Shown: positions 20,521-31,201, counted from the first letter of the stretch. The stretch is 37,500 nucleotides of DNA from Prorocentrum cordatum (GCA_963575745.1 CAUYUJ010015509.1:266676-304175), one strand, 5' to 3'. Program-made: numbers and translations. Notes: generated by a model not told the origin, from the sequence alone.

Positions 20521-20692
20521 TGTTGAACTTAGGAGAAGTTAGACGAGTGGTACTACCATCCAGATGCAGACTTGTAGCCTGAACATGTGTAGTCTCTCAA
20601 GGGTGACCTGCCAAGCAGGTCGAGTGACAAATTGTGAAACTGTTCCCTACTTTGGCTTAAGGCATCACGTTCCCTCATTTCCCGTGTCCGCA
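20521..20692 (+). repeat. 3' LTR remnant
   Basis: Starts tgttgaac and ends gtgtccgca. 20586-20692 aligns with 12446-12553, beginning with a 44-bp near-identical block (tgtgtagtctctcaagggtg..). Contains ctactttggcttaag at the spliced-leader-like position. Confidence 0.7.
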
Positions 20693-20780
20693 TAGGAGGA
20701 GGACAGAGGTGTAAAATGGACCAGCTTGTAGCCTGAGCGCGTCCGGGCGGAGGCGGACGAGGAGGAGGAAGAGGTGAAGG

Positions 20781-21075
<295 letters not shown>

Positions 21076-21149
21076 CTACTGGGTCGGCCAGGTTTCGTTC
21101 GGCGACAGTGGGGGCGCGTGTGCGGCACAGGCTGCGCTTACGCTCGTAT

Positions 21150-21180
21150 GAGGAGGAGGAAGAGGAGGAGAAGGAGGAGG

Positions 21181-21262
<82 letters not shown>

Positions 21263-21279
21263 GGATGAGGATGAGGATG

Positions 21280-21358
<79 letters not shown>

Positions 21359-21495
21359 GGAGGAGGAGGAGGAGGAGGAGGAGGAGGAGGAGGAGGAGAG
21401 ATAGGAGGAGGACGAGGAGGGATAGGACGAGGAGGAGAAGGAAGAAGAGGAGGAGGAGGAGGAGGAGAAGGAGGAGGAGGAGGAGGGGGAGGATT
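21150..21495 (+). repeat. (GAT)n followed by (GAG)n microsatellite, copy 2
   Basis: GAT 21182-21260, GATGAG 21260-21282, GAT 21282-21358, then GAG to 21398 and degenerate GAG to 21495. Same order of units as copy 1. Confidence 0.95.
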
Positions 21496-21540
21496 CCTCC
21501 GCACAATTCCAGACCAGCGGCGGCGCCCCGTGACTGCTTC

Positions 21541-21745
21541 TACTCCTCCTCCTCCTCCTCCTCCTCCTCCTCCTTGCCGTCCTCCCCGTCGTCCATCTCC
21601 TCGTTCATTCCCGCTCCCTTCTTCTCCTTTCTCTGTGTTCCTTCCTCAGTGTGAGGTGTTCTCCTCCTTCTTCTCCTTTCTCCTTTCCCTCCTTTTCCTC
21701 CTTTTCCTTCTCTTCCTCCTCTTCCTCCTCCTCCTCAGCCACAAT
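21541..21745 (+). repeat. CTC/CTT pyrimidine tract
   Basis: CTC triplets at 21541-21575, then irregular C/T-rich sequence to about 21740. It ends about 170 bp upstream of the acceptor at 21914. Confidence 0.85.
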
Positions 21746-21914
21746 TTTCAGGTCAGCTCATGCCAACCTCTGCCTTATATCAAAGGTTGCCGTGAGGGGG
21801 TCGCCTCGATTTGGCTCCCCCCCCTTTCCTGGGCCGGCTCGTCGTCTCAGAAACTCCTGAGGTGCCTTTGTCCGGCTTGTCTGTGCCCCGCTACGGCCAC
21901 CCTCTGCGCGCCAG

Positions 21915-22025
21915 ACGAGTGGCAAGAACACCTCTGGCATCGATTTCGACAGCTACGACAACATCCCCGTGCAGATCACGGGTAACGACGTCCAGGACAT
22001 CAAGCCCATCAACAGATTCTCGGAG
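21915..22025 (+). CDS. Exon: DED1/DDX3-like helicase, SGIDFD...IPV segment up to the F of the Q motif
   Basis: Translates as TSGKNTSGIDFDSYDNIP, then VQITG...INRFSE (37 codons, phase 0 to 0). The sequence SGIDFDxYDxIPVxxTG followed by a phenylalanine upstream of the Q motif is diagnostic for Ded1/DDX3/Vasa helicases. The acceptor is taken as gccag at 21910-21914; an alternative AG lies at 21918-21919. There is no GT at the 3' border: the frame stays homologous only if the exon ends ..TCGGAG at 22025 with a GC donor at 22026, joining AKLTDSL in the next exon. Reading on gives GA-rich low-complexity sequence unlike any helicase. Confidence 0.88.
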
Positions 22026-22435
22026 GCGCGATCCTGTTCCATGGCGGTGCTCGGGGTGCGGGGGCCCCGTGCCCCCCTGGCACTGGCGAGCGAACGAGAG
22101 AGAGAGAGAGAGATGCGACCGACAGAGAGGCGGGGAGGGGGACCCGAGAGGAGAGCTGCGTGCCTCTTGGAGTGGAAGTGGGCTTCAGAAGCCACGCTGT
22201 GAGACCTGGCTTGACTTGAAGCAGAATGCCGTTCTCTGAGGACGGCGGCAGACTGCCCCGAATTCGCCCCCAACCGCGAGAGAGAGGCATGCCATGGAGA
22301 GGAGGCCATGCGTTCTGTTGGGCCATCTTTGGCTGCTGTCTCTGCTTCACCGTCCTTCTCTCCCGCCCAGCCCTTCGGTCCGCTTCCTCTGCTCCAGCCC
22401 CGCGTCCCCGGCGAGTGCTGCCTGCAGGCCTTGTC

Positions 22436-22612
22436 GCTGAAGAGCGGACGGTTGGCGTTGCCTCCGACTTTCACGCCTCCTCTCTCCCCTGCCCGCTCGC
22501 CGAAGAAAGGATGGCTGGAGTTCCCCTGACCTTCACGCCTCCCTCTTCTCCCGCACCCTCGAGGAAGAACGGATGGCTGGAGTTCCCTTTGACCTTGCCT
22601 CCATCCCCTCCC
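22436..22612. repeat. Three tandem ~63-bp units in the intron before the Q-motif exon
   Basis: Units start at about 22436, 22499 and 22561 and share g(c/a).gaagaacggatggctgga, gttcc.., ttcacgcctcc and a C/T-rich tail. They run directly into the CTC tract (22614-22680) that precedes the acceptor at 22685. Confidence 0.8.
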
Positions 22613-22685
22613 CTTCCTCCTCCTCCTCCTCCTCCTCCTCCTCCTCCTCTTTTTCCTTCCCCCTCCTCCTGCTCTCCGTGGCCAG

Positions 22686-22781
22686 GCAAAGCTGACGGAC
22701 TCCTTGGCCGACAACCTGCGCCGCTGCGGCTACGAGCGGCCCACCCCGGTGCAGAAGAACTCGATCCCGATCGTTATTTCG
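22686..22781 (+). CDS. Exon: DED1/DDX3-like helicase, Q motif
   Basis: Encodes AKLTDSLADNLRRCGYE, then RPTPVQKNSIPIVIS (32 codons, phase 0 to 0). GYxRPTPVQ is the Q motif that reads the adenine of ATP and defines DEAD-box proteins. The acceptor (gccag, 22681-22685) sits directly behind a CTC/CCT pyrimidine tract (about 22614-22680). The donor is inferred at 22782 (GC) because the family has exactly two residues between PIV and GRDLMACAQ; this gives IS then GRDLM at 26889. The first GT after this point (22789) would break the frame. Confidence 0.9.
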
Positions 22782-22796
22782 GCCAGCCGTGGGGGA

Positions 22797-22945
22797 TGTA
22801 GGAGGAGGGGGAGGAGGCGGAGGAGGAGCCAGAGGCGGAGGAGCAGGGGGAGCAGGAGGAGGAGGAGGAGGAGGAGGAGGAGGAGGAGGACGAGGAGGAG
22901 GAGGAGGACGAGGAGAAGGAGGAGGAGGAGGAGGAAAAGGAGGTC
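22797..22945 (+). repeat. GAG/GGA purine microsatellite
   Basis: Begins 15 bases after the inferred GC donor at 22782. Mostly GGA triplets with CGAGGA variants. Confidence 0.9.
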
Positions 22946-25900
22946 TTCGCGGAACGGTACCCTTTCGTACCAGGAGCGCAGCGAAGGGGCGACGGTGGTG
23001 TGCCTGGCATGGGCAAGAGATAAAAGAGGAGGGCAGGAGGAGGGATGGTGCAGGATATTCGAAGAGGACGGATGAAAAGGAGGGATCGAGAGGAAGCTGG
23101 GAGGAGGCAGTAGGCTGAAGGAGGGAGCAGCAATTTTTTGATGACCTGGACACACGGAGGTGATAAAGAAACTGAAGAAACGTGCGACGATGGAGACGGG
23201 ATGAGGCGGAAGAGGACATGATAGGAGGCAGACGGGATGAGGTGGACACGGATGTGTGCGGAAACTTACAGCTTGCCGTAGTGGTTGGGGTGAGTTGTGG
23301 GAACCATGGCCTTTCACACGGTTGGGCTCCGAATTGACACAATTCTCATTGACCCAGCCTTGGGAGGACCACAAAATGGCGTTCCCACTACTGAGCATCC
23401 GCAATTGCGATGTGCATCGCGGGCTCTGGGGGTGCAACATACCATACCCACCCAGAGGTTGACGCGCTAGATGTGCCAAGTTGTGGGTTTCTTGTGCATG
23501 CGTTCGCACGTGCGTCACGCACGCCGTCCTGTTTGCCACCCCCTTGAGTGTTCGGACGCTTGTCGCGCATGATCTAGTTAACATATTAGCGTATGCCGAC
23601 TTTGCACGGGAGGGAGGGGAGGAGAAGGAGGAGGAGAAGGAGGAGGAGGCGGAGGAGGAGGTGTTTGAAGAGGAGGATAGGGGAGGAGGAATGGGGGAAG
23701 AGGAGGGAGGAAGATGGGGGAGAAGGAGGAGAATGAGGCGGAGGAGGAAGATGAGGAAGGAGGCCTACTTACCGTTCGCATGCGCATGCTTCAGAGTGGC
23801 GATGTCCCTTCACGGATCGTTGCTGAAGCTATGCGCATATGCAGTTTTTGTTCTGACTCATACCCGTCCTCTTGGGACCATCAATTTGGTGCCTGTGACC
23901 ACTATGGTGCCTAGCAGTCGCCCCCCCTGGGACCACTATGGTGCTCAGTATGTCCGCCCAGCCTGTCAGGGAAGATGTTTTCGGCGTCGCCTGAGTGCCT
24001 TCTGCCCAGGCTCCCGACGTCATGTTTTTTCATTACGCGACCCCCCGAAGGTTCAGACCCACTCCCGGGGACCGGTTTCTCATCCTGAGTCGTTTTTTGA
24101 CGGTCCCGAGGCACGGTGAGGTCCCCTAGAGGCCGAAAATAAGGAAAAACATCCCGTCGTAATTTTTTCATGACTCGAGGGTGTCTGGGTGGTGCGCTGC
24201 TTTTCCTTGATACTCTTGGACCGAAGCGATTGTTGGCACCACGATGGTCCCACGGTGGGCGCCCTGGTGGTCCCCGTAGCGGGCGCCGGGCGCAACCCGC
24301 GACCCGGGTCGCTCGGTGCTCACAGGAAGCGTCGTCGCGGCGTCGGGGAGATCGGGTCAGGGTCAGTGTCCTGCCAGCCTCCGCTGGCCCCGCAGCTGAT
24401 TCGCGCACAGTCATGGAGCCCAAGCGCAGGGTGTCACGTGCGCTCTCCCCATTGAGCTTTCGTTGTTGGTGCCCCGTGCCCAACTCCTTCAGACGCGCCA
24501 GATGCGGGGGCAAGGTATGTTTGTAGGCAGGCGCTCTTCTGAGCCCTCCAGTCCCGTGGCGGTTGCCAGGCTCGGCGGAGCCCCGCCGCTTGGGTCGGAC
24601 GCGTATCTTCTTGATGCGAGGGGCCACGCGTGGGGTAAAACAAGGGTGCATTTCCTCGCTCTGCTTTCGTTGTGAAGATACATTCGGCTGTTGCGCACGT
24701 TGACCGCCCGCAATCCTGTCGCGAGCGCGAAACCGTTGTTCTGGACACGATGCGTCAGCGGCGCAGCGACGCACCGCCCGCCCTGGCAACGCGAGCAATC
24801 ACGGAGCATGTCCCAAATTAGTGGGCATCTCTGTGGGCATCACGGCCCTCCTCCCTGGTCGGGGTCAATGACAATTCTTAGCCCTTTGGCTTCTGGTCCG
24901 CCGCTTTCAGGTTAATCGTGTGCGAGCCAGAGGACCTTGGTCCTCAGCTGTCAGCTGCAGGGAAGAGCATCCCCTTCCTCACCAGGAGCACCCTCTTCCC
25001 CGCTGGGCCGCCGCCCTGCCAGTCTGCTCGCATGAACCCCACGCCGGAGGAGGCGATAATGACCGCCGGGATCTGGCTCCTCCTCGGTCGAGTCAGGCTC
25101 GCGGGTCGACGCGGCCGCGGAAACGATTTGAACGGGGTCACCGCTGGCGACCCCCTCTCGTGGCTTCGCGAGTGTCGGGAAGGACAGCCTTGGTCGCGAC
25201 TACCTGGGGCGTCGACGAATCCACGCCAGCTCCAGCGACAGCGGGTGTGAGCTAATCAGCGCCCACAGGGTGGCTTGTGCGCTGCATGGGCCACGGGCAA
25301 CGTTAGGGGGGAAAAGGCTCAGGGGGGGAATGCGTTGAGCCCCAATGGCCCATTCATCGCCGGTAGGGGCCTAAAAAACCCGCCCCGCCCAGGAGCGTGC
25401 GGATTCGCCATCGGGGGCCCGTAGCGGATCACTCGGCGATAGGTCGCCGATCCACAGCGGGCTGGAACGCCCGGCCGCGATCTTGACGGCCTGCCAGGCG
25501 CAGCGCATCGTCGGAGCGGCGGCCCTCCATGGGGCCGGCCAGACCCGCGGTGGCCAGCCTGGTCAGGGTGGAGGTGGCCGCGGGCCAGATGCCCACGAGA
25601 GAGGCACCGAGGCTCCGCGGCGGGGGCGCCCAGGCCGGGTGCGGGGAGCACGAGGCGCGCGCCGCGGGGGGGGGCGGCGCCCGCCCGTGGCCCTGCTGGG
25701 CCCGCGCCTCGGCCACCTTCGCCGCCTCGTGGCTCGCTGCGCGGCCGCCGCGGGCACGCCGCGCAGGCGAGGCACGCGCCGCGAGGGCGCGACGTCTCCG
25801 CGCCGCGAGCCTCACGTGTCGTGCTGCCCGACGGCGCAGTCCCCGCGGGCCAGAGCACCAGCGGGCGGCCCGCCGGCTCGCGCCCAGGCGCGCGCCGCGC

Positions 25901-26337
25901 GAGGTCCACCCGGCGCAGGCTTCGGGGGCCACGCGCTGGGGCAGCGCCTCGTGCTGAAGTTCATCAGCTACATCGTTTTTCTCAGGATCAAGGCTATGAG
26001 TACGGTGGCTGCGACGCACGCCGCGGGAGGCGGCTCACGGGCCAAAATGCTTACGGTTCGGGTGCACGATGCGTTGATGCTTCCCCTCGCCATGCACTGC
26101 TAAATACGACTCTGGTTGCTACATGCCTGGGTGCCGGTTGCGGTGGGATCGCGTCGCGGCGACGACCCCGCCGCGGGCCTTCACAGCGGAGCGCCGCCAG
26201 TGGCGCAGAATTTGCCAGTGTGAGCGTTGATGCGATCGATGATCAGAGTTGAACGGTCCATGCGGCGTCACGCGCCAGCGCGCAGGCGCGACGCGAGCCC
26301 GCCGCAAGAGGAGCGGCACCCTGCAGTTCTTGGAGCT
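22946..26337. other. Intron sequence between the Q-motif and motif-I exons; no gene recognised
   Basis: Contains a second purine tract (about 23608-23760), short direct and inverted copies of ggaccactatggtgc (23880-23950 and inverted near 24225-24270) and GC-rich unique sequence (24900-26100) with long incidental open frames. No domain was recognised on either strand. Confidence 0.6.
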
Positions 26338-26462
26338 GCACGGGCCAGTGCTGGTCGTAGTCGTATTCGTAGTCGAAGTCGAAGTTGTAGTCGTAGTTGT
26401 AGTCGTAGTTGTAGTCGTAGTAATCGTAGTCTTTTTTGTAGTTGTATTAGTCGTAAGAGTAG
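26338..26462 (+). repeat. Degenerate GTAGTCGTA/GTAGTTGTA repeat
   Basis: Imperfect TAG/TCG triplets over about 125 bp, on the opposite strand to the TAC tract at the window end. Confidence 0.8.
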
Positions 26463-26629
26463 CAACAGCTTCGGGCGAAGCAATAGCAGTGGTTGCGTTC
26501 GTGGTGCTATTATCATTTGTTGGATTGGAATGATGGCTTGCATTCGTGTGAGATCTAGTCTTCGTAGTCTTATGAATGATGATGACAGTAGGACAGTTGT
26601 AATAGTAGAATAGTGGTAATTCTAGGAGG

Positions 26630-26880
26630 AGGAGGACAAGGAACACGAGGAGGGAGTAAGGCAGGGAGAAGGGTAAGGGAGTCAGGAGGAACGAGAAGCA
26701 GGAGGAGGAGGAGGGATGGAGGAGGAGGAAGGATGAGGAAGGTGGACCCGGAGGAGGAGGAGGGTGGAGGAGGAGGGTGGAGGCGGAGGAGGAGGGTGGA
26801 TGAGGGATGGAGGAGGAGGAGGAGGGATGGAGGAGGAGGGTGGATGGAAAGAGAAGCAGGAGGAGGAGGAGAGTGGACCC
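26630..26880 (+). repeat. GGA-rich purine repeat directly before the motif-I exon
   Basis: Irregular ggaggaggaggg(a/t)gga units end within 10 bp of the gcgcag acceptor at 26888. The usual polypyrimidine tract is absent. Confidence 0.9.
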
Positions 26881-26888
26881 GGGCGCAG

Positions 26889-26994
26889 GGCCGGGACCTG
26901 ATGGCCTGCGCGCAGACTGGAAGCGGCAAGACGTGCGCGTTCATGGTGCCCTGCCTCGAGTCGCTGCTGCGCAGTGGCCCCCCAGCGAACCCAG
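26889..26994 (+). CDS. Exon: DED1/DDX3-like helicase, motif I (Walker A, AQTGSGKT)
   Basis: Reads GRDLMACAQTGSGKTCAFMV, then PCLESLLRSGPPANP (35 codons plus 1 base). AQTGSGKT is the ATP-binding P-loop; RDLMACAQTGSGKT is characteristic of the Ded1/DDX3/Vasa branch. The acceptor is gcgcag (26883-26888), preceded not by pyrimidines but by about 250 bp of GGA-rich purine repeat. Ending at 26994 (cccag, GC donor at 26995) leaves phase 1, which matches the G|GC start of the exon at 27867. The open frame continues past the donor but loses helicase similarity. Confidence 0.92.
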
Positions 26995-27866
26995 GCGCGC
27001 GGGCGCTGCATCTCCGATTGCTTCTGCGAGACACCAGTTTGGAGGCTCTGTGCCTGGGCTGCCTCTGGAGCCCCACTGGTGGCCCCTGCATGCCGGTAAG
27101 CTTTCCGACTGACCTTTGCGAGCGAGCACTGCGGAGCGAGATCCAAGGTCGATGCTCTTGGCCGCACGCGGCCCCCCCGTCCACGGCGTCTGGCGGACTC
27201 CTGCGCCGCTGGGACGCACCCTCCTGGCTGCTGCCTGAGCTCTCAACACGGGCCGCGTGGGGGGGGCTCTGCACGGAGGGGCGGAGGGAAGGCGATCGGA
27301 GGTATGTGGCCGTCTGTCGTGTGTGTGCCTGCGTGGGCAGTGAAGAGGGTGCGGATGACAGAGCAAGGGGGGCGGGAAGGAAGGCGAGGGAGGGGAAGGG
27401 AAGGGAGAGGAGAGGGTCGAGATGACAAGTTGGAGATGGGGGGATGGGTGGCGAGGGGAAGGGGATAAGGCAAGGGGCCATGCTCTTTCGGATTTTTGAT
27501 CTCCAAGTCCTAGTCGTCCGACCGCCGCCGCCGCCCCCGTCGGTCGGGAACCCTACCGTCGGTCGCTCTCGGTGCCTCTAGCTCTTGCCCGACTCGGCTT
27601 CCTGCTTCTTCCGACTCCGCACCTTCGCTGTCGCCCTCACCCTCCCCATCTTGAGCCCCCCTTGCAAGTTTCTGCTTCTGCCCCCTTCCCCGCCCCCCCC
27701 CTCAGAGCTGGAGCAGACGAAGGCGTCAGGGAGGGGGGGAAGGCGCAGATGGGAAGGCACAGGGGGCGAGGGCGACGGTGTGGCTGGGCACACCGGCGAG
27801 GGCGGGGAGAGGCCGCGGCGGGGAGCGCCAGCACCGCGAGGAGGAGGAAGAGGAGGGCCCCGCCAG

Positions 27867-27975
27867 GCTCGCGGTCGCGCCCGAAGCCGATGCCGTGCGG
27901 CCTCGTGCTGGCCCCCACGCGCGAGCTGGCGGCGCAGATCCACGTGGAGAGCACGAAGTTCTCCTTCGACACGGG
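27867..27975 (+). CDS. Exon: DED1/DDX3-like helicase, motif Ia (LAPTREL)
   Basis: Translates as (G)SRSRPKPMPCGLVLAPTREL, then AAQIHVESTKFSFDTG. LVLAPTRELAxQI is motif Ia, which contacts RNA. The acceptor is gccag (27862-27866); the two first bases complete a glycine codon started at 26994. Two donors fit phase 2: a GA at 27976, which gives the spacing of Ded1/DDX3 (KFxYxSxVxAC, no insertion), or a GT at 27985, which adds three residues. I prefer the first on family length; cDNA would decide. Just downstream lie GT/GGGCGT microsatellites (28003-28085). Confidence 0.9.
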
Positions 27976-28002
27976 GACCGGCGCGTCTGCAGCTGCAGGG
28001 GG

Positions 28003-28085
28003 CGTGTGCGTGTGCGTGTGCGTGTGTTTGTGTGGGCGTGGGCGTGGGCGTGGGCGTGGGCGTGGGCGTGGGCGTGGGCGTGGGA
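28003..28085 (+). repeat. (GTGTGC)n then (GGGCGT)n microsatellite
   Basis: gtgtgcgtgtgcgtg passes into about eight gggcgt hexamers shortly after the motif-Ia exon. Confidence 0.95.
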
Positions 28086-28233
28086 CGTGCAGGAGGGGGC
28101 GGGTGCTGCGGAATCCGCCTGGCTTCCGCCCGATCAGGGTCGGACTTGTAGCGACGGTCTGTTCTGGTCCTGCAGCAAGCGGTATAGCGGGTTCCAGGAT
28201 CAGATCAACGTCTGGGTTGGGCCGAAGGTGTAA

Positions 28234-28254
28234 GCTGGACCCGTCCGGTCCAGC
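28234..28254. other. Perfect 8-bp-stem inverted repeat
   Basis: gctggacc, cgtcc, ggtccagc, among several ctggtcc words (28165-28300). Intronic; role unknown. Confidence 0.6.
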
Positions 28255-28492
28255 AAAACGATTGCTCCGGAAAAGCTTTCTGGTCTGGTCCTGGGATACG
28301 TTGTTTGGTCCCCGTGGGGGGAGGGCGAGGAGGGGTTCCATTCAGGCCAGAGTATCGCAAGCCATCCATTACGAAGAGACGCGGGATCGGCTGCTCGGAG
28401 TTGCTAGACGTCAGGGGACATAATCTCCTGCCAGGCGATTGGGCTGGTCATCGATTTCCTCTGCGGGGCGTGCGACGTAGGAGGACGAACTC

Positions 28493-28567
<75 letters not shown>

Positions 28568-28784
28568 GGTGGTGATGGTGATGGTGATGGTGATGGTGAT
28601 GGTGATGGTGATGGTGATGGTGATGGTGATGGTGATGATGCTGCTGATGATGATGATGCTGATGATGCTTAGGATGATGATGAGGAGGATGATGATGATG
28701 ATGATACTGCTGATGATCATGCTGATGATCATGCTGATGCTGATGCTGATGACAACGATGATGATGTTGATGATACTGCTAATA

Positions 28785-28827
<43 letters not shown>

Positions 28828-28895
28828 GGAGGAGGAGGAGGAGGAGGAGGAGGAGGAGGAGGAGGAGGAGGAGGAGGAGGAGGAGGAGGAGGAAG
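28493..28895 (+). repeat. GAT / GGT / GATGGT / GCTGAT / GAG compound microsatellite
   Basis: GAT to 28550, GGT to 28572, (GATGGT)n to about 28640, mixed GAT/GCTGAT to 28780, GAT to 28826, then GAG to 28892. It lies in the intron before the exon at 29386. Confidence 0.95.
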
Positions 28896-29385
28896 GTGTG
28901 GAGGATACGGGGGGAGATGGATGAGGAGGGGGATGACAAGGAAGGACTAACTCAGACGCTCTGGTGACGATGCTTTTCCAGGCGGGAAGGTTCATACGAT
29001 CGTTCTGCACCCTTGCTTGCCCAGATACGTTGAGAAGCAATTAGCTTCTCGTAAAGATGCGACATCAACAGCGTCATTACGGTTTAACTGCGAACCGTGC
29101 CAAATTGACGAGCTCGTGAAGGAACCGCTTGCCATCCATGTGGCTGGCAGTATTTTGTAAGTAGCGTGCGCAGCATTGAATCGAGATTACGGCTTTGAAG
29201 CGAAGCGCCCCCCCCATCTGTGTGAGTTTGAGCATGTTAAGACTTGATGTTGCTTGGCTCTGCCATCCCCCAGTCTTCTCTTCGAGACAGGGCCGGAGAG
29301 TGTGCGGGCGCGCTAGTGCCCTGCATGTCGGAGCTTGCTGTGTCTATGCAGCTCTCCTTGCCCCTCTCTCGCGCGCCAGCGCCAG

Positions 29386-29477
29386 GATCCGTGCGTGCAT
29401 CATCTACGGAGGTGCGGACATGAGGGAACAGCGGTCGGAACTCGAGAAGGGCTGCGACATCCTCATCGCCACCCCAG
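29386..29477 (+). CDS. Exon: DED1/DDX3-like helicase, GG segment and start of motif Ib (TPG)
   Basis: Reads IRACIIYGGADMREQRSELE, then KGCDILIATP plus one base. VYGGxxxxxQxxxLxxGCDxLxATPG is the conserved stretch from the GG motif to motif Ib. The acceptor is gccag (29381-29385) after a pyrimidine-rich stretch. The open frame goes on as GPRGDFCRAE, which would replace the invariant arginine of TPGR. Ending instead at 29477 (cccag, GC donor at 29478) and joining 30848 restores TPGRLTDM exactly, which is strong evidence for the GC donor. Confidence 0.9.
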
Positions 29478-30847
29478 GCCCACGGGGGGACTTTTGCCGC
29501 GCCGAGGTGTCTGGGAGTCTCTCGAGCGCTGTCAGTGATCGTGTCAGGCAGTTGCCAAGTGATCGGCGCGCGTCGCAGGCTTGTCTCGGAGTCCTGCTGC
29601 TGCCGCTCCGTCCGACGCGGCTCGGGTGGCGGCTATGCAGCAGGAGGCACTGAGTGCGGAGGCTCAGATCTGACCTCCCAGACAGCTGCTGCCCGCTGGG
29701 GTCATGCTTGCCTCTACATGTAAGGCCACTTGTGCCCGCATCTGCATACTTGCCTCCTGCTCCCTCTCTGGATCTCGCGTTCATTCTGGACTCTGACTCT
29801 GACCTCCGCCTGATGCAGAAAGCAAGTCTGGCATGCTTGTTGTTACCCTTATTGCGTTGCGCGCCAGAATGGCCTTCGTTCGAAATCGGCCACCCCGCCC
29901 CAGGTATGCCTGACAGGAGATGGAGCGGGGCAGACATTCGATATCCGCATTCCCGCCCAGGCGTCTTGATCGCCGATTGACATACATGTGTGAACCACCT
30001 ATATCACTCGTGGCGCGGGCTGGAGCGGGCCTTCTTCAGGCTTGCAACGCCGAAAGATCGTCCTGATCTGTCGTGGCCCCTTCCTCTACCGTTCGCCTCG
30101 TCATCCTGCTGCTACTCCTCCTCGGCCTCCTCCGCCTCGTCCCCGTTCTCGTCCTCTTAGTCCGTCTCGGCATCCTTCCTCGTTTTTTGTTAACTTGCCA
30201 CTCCGACGCTCCAGCCTGGTCGGTCCTCTTACCCCTCCTCCTCCGCCTCCTCCATCTCGTCCCTCCTCTTCGGCCTCGCGCCCTTCCCGCTCCCCCCCCC
30301 TCCTCCTCCCTCCTCCTCTCCCTCCCACCTTGGTACCTTCTTTTCGAGTGAGCGCAAGGAGAATCGTAGGCCGCCCGCGGACGAGGTGGACAGACGTGTC
30401 ACTGTTTGAGCTTCTGGTCCTCCCGTTCCCCTGCTCTTCCTGCCGCTGCTGCTGCGGACCACGCTCTCGACCCGGCGTCTGATACCGGACGTCTGTCACG
30501 CCGCGCAGCGGTGCTTGTTTCGTCTCGCACGGTGGTTTCGCAGCTTCACGCCTGAAGATTATGTTCACACCTCGCCTCTGATGTCGGCCCGGCGCCTTGC
30601 CGGGGCAGGCGGACTTCCCGCCTCCCCGCGGGCCGCTCTACTCTGCTCTGCTCCGCTCCTCCTTCTTCCCTCCCGGCGTCCCCTTCCCCGTCCACCTCTG
30701 CCTGCTCACTGCCCCCCCCTCCCCCTCACCTCCCCCGCCTCATTCTCCCTCTCTGCCCTCCGTCCCCGTCGCTGCCCGCCTCCGTCCACTTCTATTTCCA
30801 CTTCCCTTTCCCCGCGTTCGCCCCGCTGTGCCTCTCGGTTTCGCCAG

Positions 30848-30900
30848 GGCGGCTCACCGACATGTACGAGCGAGGCGGCCAGATAGATGGGAGGACAGAG
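30848..30900 (+). CDS. Exon: DED1/DDX3-like helicase, motif Ib completion (RLTDMYERG)
   Basis: After cgccag (30842-30847) the frame set by the previous exon reads (G)RLTDMYERGGQIDGRTE, matching TPGRLxDxxERG of Ded1/DDX3. A GT donor (gtaatt) at 30901 ends the exon in phase 0; it is the one canonical-looking donor of the gene. A GA donor near 30894 is possible. The next family segment (KYLVLDEADRM) is not found in the remaining 6.6 kb on this strand, so the downstream intron is long or the exon lies outside. Confidence 0.78.
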
Positions 30901-30949
30901 GTAATTCACGATCGAGCAGGGATGTGGAGGAAGTGATGAAGTTTACAGT

Positions 30950-31167
30950 GACAGTGGAGATGCAGGGGAGGGGCAATAGTATAATGATGATGCTGATGAT
31001 GATGGGGATGCTGACTATGATTATGATGAGGAGGATGCTGCTTCTGATGATGATTATATGATGAGGATGACGATGCCGAAGATGATAATGCTGCTGATGG
31101 TCATGATGCTGATGATGACGATGATGCTGATGATGGTGATGATCCTAAGGAGGAGGATGATGCTTGA

Positions 31168-31201
<34 letters not shown>

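Larger units (their letters stand above)
12413..20692 (+). mobile_element. Decayed Ty1/copia-type LTR retrotransposon
   Basis: About 8.3 kb bounded by related terminal segments. A 44-bp near-identical block starts at 12446 and 20586, and similarity continues to gtgtccgca at 12553 and 20692. A primer-binding site, tggtagcggagc at 12558-12569, resembles the tggtatcagagc site used by plant copia elements (initiator tRNA-Met). Coding remnants run gag-like, integrase, reverse transcriptase, RNase H; integrase before RT defines the copia order. All are interrupted. It sits inside the candidate 10-kb helicase intron, same strand, and both flanks are GGA repeats, so target-site duplication cannot be judged. 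Confidence 0.8.

Noticed and set aside
29478-29653. Read-through of the helicase frame (TPGPRGDFCRAE...)
   Set aside because: It would lose the invariant Arg of TPGR; the exon at 30848 supplies RLTDMYERG in phase, so this is intron.
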